This document shows positions 23,401-35,400 of a DNA stretch of 64,000 nucleotides, piece after piece. Origin of the DNA: Notospermus geniculatus (taxonomy: Eukaryota; Nemertea; Pilidiophora; Heteronemertea; Lineidae); the NCBI GenBank assembly GCA_002633025.1, contig NMRB01000251.1, positions 416,876-480,875 of the forward strand, in the 5' to 3' direction. The translations under genes and the position numbers were made by a program. The notes below the pieces were generated by a model. The model had not been told where the DNA came from and made no database searches. It was given only the letters and a program-made list of their open reading frames with translations. The first letter of the stretch is position 1, and each line of letters starts with the position of its first letter.

Positions 23401-26400
23401 AAATTTTATGTTCGGTACCACCAGTCTTTATCATTGGCTTCAGTTGTTCTCCAAATGAAGATTATTTTATTGTTTATGCTTCATTCATCTCATTTTGACT
23501 GTATTATTTCCTGCTTTGATGGCATGCTTCTAGTCTCAACATCTCAGACATTTTTCTCTGTTTCTGGAATAAGACTCTGTTAGTTGGCCTTCCTTGGGAT
23601 GACCTCCAATCGCATGACCCACAAGTCTTGTCCATTGGCTGTATGAGCCCAAGTCTTGTGTAGTCTTGAAGCGGAAAGCACANACAGGTCATATTAAGGC
23701 ATCAAATTTTCACCTTTAAGCCCCATGGCCTACATGTACCTGTAGTTAAGCTCCGTTTATTTGTAAGTAGTTGGGTGGCAGCTCTCTCATGACTCCTATA
23801 ACTTAACCTGACTACCAACTGTTTGTCGTCCAAAATTATAACGAACTAAATGGTAATGGGAAATTATATGAGTTACATATAAAGGGACTCTAAAGGCATC
23901 CAGTTTGGTCCTTAAAGTTGGTTTGTTGCTGTGATTCTGGGTGGCGCCTCTGTTTCCATCTGACTTTGCTGTTTGCTGCAGTGGTGCCTGGAGAGACCTT
24001 CAGCCCCATGTCCCTGGGCCTGGGATGCCTAGGGTGATTTCTTGGTACCAACTCTCATCAACCACGATGCATTTAACCAGATTGGAATGCCTCTCGAGTC
24101 CCTCTTATACTCACTGAGAATAGGCCACCTGTTCAACAGCATGCATGTGGTGTTGGTGTGCATGATGAGTGTGACATGGTCAGTGTTCTGTGTATGATGA
24201 CGTACATCACCTGGAGAACAGTGAACTTTTATCAATAAACACTTGAAACTTTGAACACCAGAGAGCCATTAGGGTGTATCATGGGATGTGATGGGTGAAA
24301 ACCACTTAAAATCGTACCCATCACATGTACAGCTAATTTCCAAGTTGCAGTACAGGCACTTGTCACGTACTGTAATACCACTTGTGACCAACTGTGCTAT
24401 ATGACTTCTGCCGTACAATTGCTATTAGATACACGTAAAGTAAAATAAACCAACTATCCTACCACTCAGGGTATCGGATCAACTGCTGTGGTGAGAGAGA
24501 GGCCCTGACGTGTGGGAAAGCCTCCACTTGTCTGGATGGCAGTAAGATTTTCGGATGCGCCCATTATGGATGCCGAACAACAGAGAATAACAAAGAATTT
24601 AGTGCCAAACGCAGCATGAACGAACAAGTGTGTGAAGACCTAGAGTGTCATCCTCTTGAAAATCAATAACGATACAATATTGAAGTATTTGCCCTTGGTG
24701 CGTCTCCTTTGATCGCTGAAAAATGTTTTTCTGGTGATGTTGTGTGTGGTTTAAGTTGGCTGTGAAGTGTCTACACCGTCCTTGGTCCTCCATCTTGAGG
24801 GTATTTCTGGTATTACCTCAGCCTGTGTTCTCCATTGTGAGAACATCAGCGGTTCTTAGCGCTCATTCTCTTCGTCACCCCACACAAACATCAACTTGTG
24901 TGCGGTGACGAAGGGAGCGAGTGCTAAGAACCGCTGATGTTCTCACGATGGTGTTCTCCGTGTCAACCCCAAACTCAAAAGGTCCATTTCTATGGATCTC
25001 CCACCGCAGGCTTTGGTCTTGCTCCTCTTCATACGCTCCCAAGCAAGTCCAAAGAATGAGTCCAAAACCCTGCAGTGGGAGGAGAGTTTCCATGTGGCGT
25101 TCCACCAAGGAGCTTCCACTGGCTCTTTGTCTTGTAATACAGCAAGTCAGGAGTCGACAGGCATTACATCTGTAGACAAAAGCCTGTGGAAACCATGAGA
25201 GAAATGACTGCAGTAGAAACGAACCTCTTGTGGTGGTTCTTTGGGAGGTGGGGACTTCGAGTACCTCATGTCCTTTGGAAGTGATAAGTTTGGGGTATTT
25301 GACAAGGAATCTGAAAGTTAAAGGTTTAAATCCTGTTGTAGACACTTCGTTGATGCCTCGATGTTGCATCTTGCATGTTGTGTATGTTCTACTGGAGGTT
25401 GTGGTTCGTCCCTGTGTAGTGTAGTCCAGTCACTTGTCTCGTAATCTCGGTGATAACTTTAATCCTCATTCTGCTTCACCCATCACTAACAGGCCAACAA
25501 GACACCAACAGGTCAGCGTCCTAGCTCGCTTAACCTCAACGCTACAACGACAGCCCTCCAGGTGAGCATACCCGGTTTATTTACTCTGTCGGAAGGGAGG
25601 GTTCAGTTGAGATTTCCCTGGATGCAGCACTGGGGCAAGCATTTAACTCATGGCCAGGCCATGCAGTACGGGTGCCATAAAGTTTGGTGCTGTCTAAGCC
25701 ATCCCATCCTGCGGTAGTCCAGTGTTCGTAGCACTTGCTCCTCAACATCCACGGTGACAGAGACAATAGGGGTCAGCGCTCTGAACCCCGGGGCCTGATT
25801 GCCACAGGATGAAGCCACCCTGGCACATGAGGTGGAGTCTGAAGGCGGGGTTCGTTGACGCACGGATCCAGTCCATTTCCAGTCCGCTTGCCCCTAGTTT
25901 TCCGGATACGACAATGCAAAAGTAAATTTGATTATTTTTTACGGACCTGAATCAGACGAAATCCATGTACCAATGAACCCCGCTTGAGCCTGTTTCAGAA
26001 CCCTCAACCATCAACCCAGAATTTTTCTCCTCCGTAAGTTACTAAAGTGAAGGCCAGCAACATGGAAGACGTGGTCACATCCCAATACCTGCTGGCGAAT
26101 TCCCAATCCCATTCAGCTCTGGCTGTGTGGTATGCATGATGGAGACAGACCTCCTGCTCTGGAATCTAAAGGATTAGAAGAGTCCTCCGCCTGTACACAG
26201 CTCCTAGACTGTCATTTCTGAGCAGGGGGACTGAAGACTGGCCAGCAGGAATCTCGCTGGAATATGCCAGGGGCTCAGGTCCACTTTCATTTTCGCGAAA
26301 TTGCTTGACTTGTTCAGTTCTATAAAACTCGGTTTTGTTCCTTGATAGCCAGTCATCTTAGTTCTGTTCATTTAGCCGTTGTTAAATGACTGCATGGTGT

Positions 26401-29400
26401 TAAAACATACTCTCTACAAGCATCCAAAGTGTCACTAGCCTCCCTGAAACTTCGGGTTTAACAACTGTAGAAGTATGTAACATGTTACACTGATGCGGGC
26501 TTGTAACTCGAGGCAGGCGGGTCATTTGCTTCTGTAATGAAGTGATGTCCACACCACTAAAATCTGAACTTCTGAATTCGTATGATTTGTCCTTGTTGTG
26601 ATTCCAACCATATATCATGAGTTTCCACCTTCACAAAAACAGGGCCTAATTCTCATTAGCTCACCCGTGAGCTCTTTACAATGNGCCACCAGGTGGCATA
26701 AGTTAAACCCAACAATCATTGCAGTCCTGCAACTTGGGAATAACTTGACCCAGATTGCTCATAACTGACATCTTCCTCCCTCTGTCATTACACTGTTACA
26801 TGTATGTCCAAAAGGGTGAGCACATGGTCCATGGACCATTTCATTTTCAGCTGGGGTTAATGGGTAAAAACCACTGGTTGTTTCCTCACTACTATACTTT
26901 CTGAGATCCTGAGTATATTTTTTCAGCGTAAAACCTCTAGATCAAAGTCATCAACACTTGATGATCTGTCCGATATATGGGTATGTCGTTTTCGCCGACC
27001 GAATCATTTCTATATGTCTTTATAACATCCTCGCTACAATTGACAAGCTAGCACACTGCACCTGTATAGTGTAACTTTGCACCGTCTCATATCTAGGAGG
27101 GGTTGGTTCGGAAAGCAGAGACACACATTGGCTTAGGGTTGCTTTTTGGCCCATGAGGTACTGACTGGAAGACTTCCATGTGTCAGAAGCTGTTGTATGG
27201 GCTGCGATGGCGTGGACCTTTAGGCGCTGCCCCACAGTTGGCCCTCTGTGGATGACTGAACCTAGAAAAGTATGGGCGGGTGTTTGTATCATGAATCAGT
27301 TGGTGACAGTCCAGTACCTCATTGGGCTCATGTGATGGTGGTTCCTTCTGCCCACAAGTGGTGAGAAGAAGTATCTTCATTAAGGATCAGGGGGAGAGCC
27401 GCATAGAAACTCCGCCAGTGCTTTGATAGCCTATCGGTGTTAAAATGCATGGAAAAATGTACAGCACTATCGGCAGGTGGGCTCCGCTAGCGGTAGCGGA
27501 GTTTCTATGCGGCCCCCTTGGAGGAACCCTACTTATGATCTTCCTTAGTGAAGATACTTCCATATACCGGTACCATTGGAGGGCAGCATTGGCCTAGAAG
27601 TCCCTTCAGTGTTCTCCATGGCTCTTTTCACTGTCATACTAATAATAACAAAAACCTCCGTGTCTGTCCCACGTCTTTGGAATGCCGATGCTGACATGGG
27701 CACCAACCTTTGTGGAGAACACTGCTATAGTCTTCACGCTGCGTTCTTCGTCTGTGGAGATGTTGCAGTCTGTGTGCGTTCACGTAGAAGTTGTGCTTTC
27801 TGAACACGGAGAAGGAATTCCTTGCCAAGAAAGCCGAGCTGTCCTTGTCTAAGCTTAGAGCTTCATGAATAACAGATATACGTTACGCTAACAGTCGTCC
27901 GTGTAGATGAAGTAGAGTCACCACCCCATGCAGTCACTAGTCACCTTGGACTGCACTCACTGACTCTGTGTCTAGCTTATGCTTGAATCAGGTGTTGAAC
28001 GCTGTGTCAGGTATATATGGTGTATTCACGAGGCTATGGTAAAAAAATGCTTAACTTCTTCCTGCATAGATCCATGTAAAAGTGGTTTAGGCGTAACTGT
28101 TATGTACTTGGTCCCTGATTGGTTTGAGACTTCAGAACTTGGTTGATTTTCTATGATCCTTCCCTTCTATTCTTGTGATAAAATCCATTGGCAGAACCAT
28201 CAATCGAAGCCAATTCCTTGTCTAGGCCTTCATTATTTTTTTTCCTTTCTTCACTTTTTCCACCACAATCCAGTTCCATTCCTTACAAGCACTTTTGTTC
28301 AATACTTTATTTTTTTCTTTTTACCCCTTTATGATTTTGGTTGATTCTGATTTGGTGCAGGCTTTAGGATTCACATGTCAAGATCACATGTTAAGGCATC
28401 ATGTCCACTCACTGGTAGGCTTTGCTGGGACCACAGGTGTTAGAGGTAGTTCTTGAATATGTTAGAGTGTGGTGGATTGTGTTGAAGAGTTCGTATTAGT
28501 GTTTAAGAAGAGTTGGTGAGGGGAGGTTAAGCAGTCAACAAAAGTGATTTATGCAGCTTTCAAATGAGCGAGCGCTACTCAGTAGTGCTTGGAGAACAGC
28601 ACCATGCTAACATTAACACACACTTACCGTTACTAAAGTCTATACGTCGGAGGAAAGGATAACAGCAATTTCATACATACCGTACCCCCACTTGTGCAGG
28701 CACTTGAAGGTGTCCTGTTGAATGCAGACTTCTGAGTTCCTGGGCTGTCCAGGCTCACTTGACACCGGAGCCTGAACCTCTGGGGTAGCTGCATAGAAAC
28801 TCCGCTAGTGCTTCGACAGCCTATCGGTGTAAAAATGCATGGAAAAATGTACAGCACTATCAGCAGATGGGCTCCGCTAGCGCTAGCGGAGCTTCTATGC
28901 GGCCACCCCTGGACTTCACAGAAGAGAGTGTCTCTTGCCTTTGAGTTCTACGGCTGTCAGAGCAGGACCTAGAACTGGCCAGCAATCACCTGTGTGAAGT
29001 TGGTTGGGGTTCTGAGTAGGAATTGATAATGAGAAAGTCTGCCTTTCTATGATACTTATAGGTTTATTCATTCAGTTTGGTCATCTCAGAAAGTATAGTA
29101 GTTCATAAAGTTTGTTGATAATGGGCACAACTACAAGAAATTTTCAGAAATGGATCTATATGGGGACAAACTATCTCTGTTTTGTGCTTTATCATTGGGA
29201 CTCATATTTGGAGCGTTTAAGTTTTGCTGGTACAACGCGAGTCTGGCAACGAGTAAATGTGTGACCAGAGAAATATCAAATACTTCAGCTTATTAGGGGA
29301 AAGGACTTTCTTTCAGCTGTTTGTCAACCCTGACTGCCCTGGGACTACACCTTGGGTACTGTTTTGAACAACGAGCCCTGTCCTCTAGTTGTTTGCCCCT

Positions 29401-32400
29401 GCCTCAGTTCCGTAACGACAGTTTTACATGTTTCTGACTTCTGATTCCTCTGCAGAAGGCACTCAAAGAGAAGGAGGAACATATTGAACAGCTCCTGAGG
29501 GAGCGTGACATGGAAAGGTCTGAGGTCGCACGAGCTGCAGCCCAGGTCGATGAAGTAAGTCACTGTAGAATTCGCGCCTGCGTAGGAGGGTGACATGACC
29601 TTTTGTGCAACCTGCGGCATGTCATTTCACCTGAAATGCACCTGAGGGCAATATGATTGCCGAGGCATGCAGCGGTAATGTTGATTTTGCGGGCTCACTG
29701 CGGACTGCAATGTCGTTGTTGCTATCCAGGAACGTAGCACGGGGCGGTACACATGCCCTCTTGTTACCTCCATTTCCTCCCAGACCAAGGACTCCACATC
29801 ACAGACCAGAACTGATTCAACTGGGTAGTGCCTCCAAGGGCCGTATGCACCAAACAAAGATTATCTTGAACTCAGGTTGAGCCGCAACTTTTCCATTGTC
29901 ACATCATGCCCCGGCAAACATGAACAATTGATAAGTTGTGGCTCAACCTGAGTTAAAGATAATCTTCGTTTGGTGCATACGGCCCCAAATGTTCCTTCTT
30001 TTGTCTTACATTTCTGACATTGTTCCCCGTTAGCATGTCTAACCTGACATCTTGTTTTACCCCTTCCAGGCCGAGAACCAGTTACTGACCTTGAAGAATG
30101 AACACGAGAGATACATGACAGAAAACAATGAGAATATGACCAGGTTGACAACATTGATTGAGAAACTGGAGAAAGAGAAGGCTGAGCTTTATTCCCATCT
30201 GGAGGATCAGCGAAGGTGAGTGGGCCTCGGCAGTTCCGGTTGTTGGGGATTGGAGACTTTCTTCGTTTGGTGGTGGTGTCCAAATTGGGGATTCCAATAT
30301 GGATGAAATGGAAATACAGTAGAGCTGAGAACACCTTTGGAACAGACAAATGCTGTCCTTCTTTAAGAGGGGTCCTCATTACAGAGGTCAAAATGAATAG
30401 GCACAAGAAATTTGGCGCTGAACATTGGTGTCTTTACGTAATAGAGAGGCATCCTGACTGAGGTGTCCGTTAACAAAGGTTCTAATAATGAATGAATGAA
30501 TGAATGAATTTATTCTCTGACCTTAGATTAATAAAGGTACAAGAGTTCACAAATTCGCATATGACAAATGAACACAGCATAAAGGTGTTCTGGCAGGTGG
30601 TGCCATCTGGCTGTTGTCTGAGAAACCAGTGTTTGGCATTTTGTGAGAGGACTCCATATTCACCTCACGTGTGATTGTACTTCTTCGCCTAATTCACTGA
30701 CAAGAGTATGGATGCCAACTGTAAACACATCAATGGATGTCATATCAGGAACTTCAATCAAGAACATCAAATTGGTGTCCTATCAATTAACAGCAAAGGA
30801 TATCCTATCAAATTATTCCAAGCTCATTGCACGGCCAGCGGTCATCGATTTCAAAGGAAGTGGCCCTTGGGGGTGTAATAAATCGGTCTTTGATCACCAA
30901 AATTTGCATGAAACAGCTCCAGAGTAAACTGGCTCTATGGTTACTATGGCAACGGAGCACTCTCCGTAACGTGCGTAGGAAGCAATGGAATGATGGTGTA
31001 ATCTTTCAAATGATTCTGACAGGATTGATAACGATATGTAACGAACAAGCATTCGTTACGTTCCCCGTGGATGGATCCCGAACGGAGACATGGCTGCATC
31101 GTTGAGATGTATCCCTGTCATTTTCTCTGCAACACGGAACCTCTCAGTCAGGAAATAATGATTCTTCTCCGTTTTCTTGCTGATATGTTTCTCGGATTCT
31201 TTCCCTGTTTTCTCTGCTTATACGTTCCACTGATATTTTCGTTGCAGGAAAGTTGAAGATCTTCAGTTCAGGATGGAGGAGGAGGAAATAAACAAAGATG
31301 ATTTAACTGTAAGTAGGCCTTCATCATACACTTGTTATATCAAGATTTTTTTCATCGAATGAAGTGGATTCTTTCAAATGTTGCCCTATGTTTTTTACCT
31401 TTTTTTCTGTGTGCCTTGCAATGTGGCTGATATTTTTTAACTTTTTAGGTATCGACGTGGAAGGTTCTATATGTTGGTTTTTACTGCAGTGCTTCTCGAT
31501 GTGTGGAAGATGTGTTTTATGATTTGATTGCTGTAGACCTCGTTCCTATATGCCAGTCAGCATGGTGGAACCGAGGTTCATTTCAAGCATGCAAGAGGGG
31601 ATTTGGCATCAACCCCACTTGATCCCACAAAAGCCATAAGCCTATGATAGTATATTAAAAGGGATTAAATAGCAAGATTCAAATACTCCTGAGCAGTGAC
31701 AGCCGTTGTCAGAAAGGGCGAGAAGAAGCCTCTAGAACAGGAAGTGACTCAAATTTTAAGGAGAGAAATAAAACAAGAATGGACATGACACCTTGTTGTT
31801 CAACATCATGTGACGGTGATGAACAATGCAGGTGCTTTTATTGTGGCCTTATCAGGGTCTGTCACATTGAGTTGGTGCAAAATTGTCTCTAACACTCTCA
31901 AAACAGAGGGAGGGCGAGTGGTCAATTGATGACATCAGAAAAAGTGATGAGGGTGGTGGATTTAAGCTGTGCACTTCAACCCTTCTTAATGGGGCAAGAG
32001 TCCAACATGTTGACTGGGGACGGGACCAAACTAGAATGAACTAGAGGTTCTTCACTGATGTCAGAACTTTCACGTGACTGCAAAGAATCGGCCATGTTGG
32101 CCATCAAATGGCTGGTGATGATGTCAAAACTGTCAACCCAGATTGCTCATAACTGATATGACCTCCCTCTGTCATTAGACTATTATGTCCAACCCGGTGA
32201 GCACATGGTCCATGGACCATTTCATTGCGGCTTTATCGGGGTCAGTCACATTGTGTTGGTGCGAAATTGTCTATAAGACCCTCAAAACAGAGGGAGGGCG
32301 AGTGGTCAATTGATGACATCAGAAATAGTGATGAGGGTGGTGGATTTAAGCTGTGCACTTCGACCCTTCTTAATGGGGCAAGAGTCCAACATGTTGACTG

Positions 32401-35400
32401 GGGACGGGACCAAACTAGAACGAACTGGAGGTTCTTCACTGATGTCAGAACTTTCACGTGACTGCAAAGAATCGGCCATGTTGGCCATCAAATGGCTGGT
32501 GATGATGTCAAAACTGTCACATCATGACATTTTGGCGTCGTGATCTGTATATGTTGATGCTGTGTTCAGGCCGTGGCGTCGCTTGACATTTTGACGGCCA
32601 ATATGGCGGCATCTTGTCGTCATGGAAATGAGATGTCACGTGAAAATCCTCTATTCGTATGGAAGAAATGAGTTGATAGGACAGCTGATGTCATCGGACG
32701 CTGACAGGGATCAGTATTTCATAACTTTTCCTTTTATCCACCAGTCCAAAATGGAGGACGACTCATCTAAAATAGCCTCAATAGAAAAACTATTGAAGGA
32801 AGAAAAGGCCAAAAATAAGGCCCTTGATGAAAAACTTAAGACGATTAAGGTAAGGGATTATAGTGCGTTCTGTGTCTGACAGGTGGCGCTGGTGGTAAAG
32901 CCTTGTAGTGGTGGTAGAGATTTTCGTCACAGAATTCCACTTACCACTTTTCAGTGGGTGCACTTCGTAAGAGGGATGGAGAAAGTAAAGTATGGTTATA
33001 CTTTACGAAAGCGGTGAAAAATTTGACCCTCCACAGCAAAACCAGTTGCATGTCGCTCAGAAGGTGAGCTGCAACGAACTAAGATGACATTAGAAGAGAA
33101 TGGAAGAAATAGATTATTTCAGATTTCATAACAGACAGACACTGACAGACATTTGGTCTCAACCTGCCAAGCTAAGAGCGACATTCGTCTGGTTTTGCTG
33201 TGGAGGGTCACAAATGGTGAAGTTGGTCACACTGTGTCAAGAGAGTGAGAAGGGACATGGGCCTAGAGTACAGTATGTTGAGTGGATTTGAACTCACCGC
33301 CGACTGATTACAAGGGCTACAAGGTTTTCCTCCACCAGGCACTATTTGAAATCATCCAGTTTCTGCTGTCTTCCACCATAATCCATCTCATGTTTAGATT
33401 TACACATGTTGTTAACCCTTTCACAGCTAATCCTTTCTGCACCAACCTTTTTACCTTTGTAAATGTTTCCTAGGTCTAGGTGACATAATGTTTGGACTCC
33501 AATACATGTCCTGTATTTATACCTTCTGTTGCATAACAGGAGTGTATTAAGCATTGCTTTGTATTGCCTATGTCTCGTTATTACTAATACTTGGTGTCAA
33601 TTTTGCACAGAATTGAGTTCCTATAGGCATGTTTTGATGCCTCTGTAAAGCCTGATGTCAAAAGGTACCTCATTATAGTGGCCCTGACAGCAGGTTAGAG
33701 GCCTGTCCTTGTGAAGTCCGACAACATCTAACTACGACCCAATGGAATGCGGAAGTTAGGAAATTGATATTAGATTTTCTACAGACTTTTTTAATCACAC
33801 GCGGCTTTTGAATAACCGCTGCACAGTGCGAACAATAGGAGCAGTCAGCCGCGCATATTGCCAACAGATGGCAGCAAAGTTCTAGCGGACCAATTTACAG
33901 GAAAATTTACGTGATTGTGATTTGCACCCTTGTCTTAGTGTCCCTGACAGCAAGTCAGAGACTAGTGGCTATCCCAGTTCCCTCTGACTAATACCCTTGG
34001 ATACAGCCACCTTGTCCTTGTGTCCCTGACAGTGACAGCAAAATTCAGAGACCTGTGTGGCTACACCATTCCACTGAGACTGATGCCATTGGGCCAGGCT
34101 CACATCCCGAGAACATCAGGGGTTCTTAGGGCTCACCTCCTTCACCACTGCACAATTTATGCAGTGATGGAGTGAGCAAAAGAACCACTGATTACCTCAG
34201 GATGAGCCGCCCCCCTCGGCCTGGGATCTTCATCTCAGTTCTCTAGAATCGAGTTTTCCTCTGTACTACCATCATCCTCACACAGTTAACCATAGCACAG
34301 GTATCAGGCCTGTTAGATCTTAACCTACACTACAGCTTACGATTTCTTGATAGCGAATTGTAACATAGTACCTCTTTTATATCATGCTTTGGAATTCATG
34401 CCACTAAATTATCAGCGTTTATGTGTGGGTGCAAGTTTCTGGTGAAAATGTAGTGGAATCTCAGAGTCTCTTCTTGGGATTAGTTGAGCTTACAAATGTA
34501 CATGTGCCTTCATGGTTGTAGGGATTCCTTTTCCGCAGCATTAGTCTTCTTCCATCCTCCCACAGTAGGGGTTTTTACCTCACTCCTCTTCACCCACTCA
34601 CTTTGTGTTGGAGTGTATGAAGAGGAGAGAGACAAAGCCTTGCTATGGGAGGATGTCTTCTTCATGGAACCACTAACTTGCAAGATGATGATAATTTTGT
34701 TGACATCCATTTGTAGCCAGTTACTGCCTTCATCTTTACTAGTTTACTGCACTTTTAGAATCGTGTCAAGTTTGGCTGGATCATCTCTTGCTTCATATGA
34801 AATATTGTACATACTGTTCAGTTTAGACAAGTAGAGTAGAGAATACGTTATGCTTCTGGTTCAAGTTGCTGCATCCAAGTAGTCATTTTGCACCGATGGG
34901 AATCGCATAAAGTCTTTCTTTGGATATACATGTTGTAGGCCATGACAGAATACCAGGACCTGCTAAGCAGGCAGTGAACAGACGTGAATAAACCCAATAC
35001 CAGATTGACCGTGATAGTGTGTTACCCGTTGCATAATAATCACATACATGTACATCTGATTTGGTTTTCTGGGCATGTTCATCCTTCTGTGAAGGAATCA
35101 CACTAGACACTATTAGGCTGCAATCACATAGAGCTACGTGCTACACGGACACGCCAGTTAACAATGGCTTCACGATCACAAGCCCTTTGTGAAGCCATTG
35201 TTAACTGGGGTGTCCATGTAGCATGTAGCTCTATGTGATTGCAGCCTTATGAGCATGCAATTTTTATGGGCATGTGGATGCGTCAAGTTGTGGACCAAAT
35301 GTTTTTGGATCCATGTGAAATCCATGTGTTTTGCGAATCAAAGAATGGAGAAGATACTGTAAAGCAGGAAAATTTCGCGTGCAGGAAATTTTCGCGAATT

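Larger units (their letters stand above)
15246..25492. other. CLIP introns 2 and 3 apart from exon 3, largely without recognisable features
   Basis: Intron 2 (15246-16073) shows nothing notable. Intron 3 (16276 or 16309 to 25492) contains a GATA microsatellite at 18192-18212, a 45-bp-unit minisatellite at 19505-19755, degenerate CACACCATGTGTGTTCA repeats near 20000-20070, a family F foldback element at 24842-24953 and a family E element at 24998-25085. Open frames here (for example 19722-20297) do not resemble proteins and have no splice or codon support. Confidence 0.6.

Noticed and set aside
24875-25369. 164-codon minus-strand open frame
   Set aside because: It is made largely of family F and family E foldback elements and shows no domain.
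29861-30406. 181-codon minus-strand open frame
   Set aside because: It is antisense to CLIP exon 6 and a foldback element; openness follows from the Glu/Lys-rich exon on the other strand.
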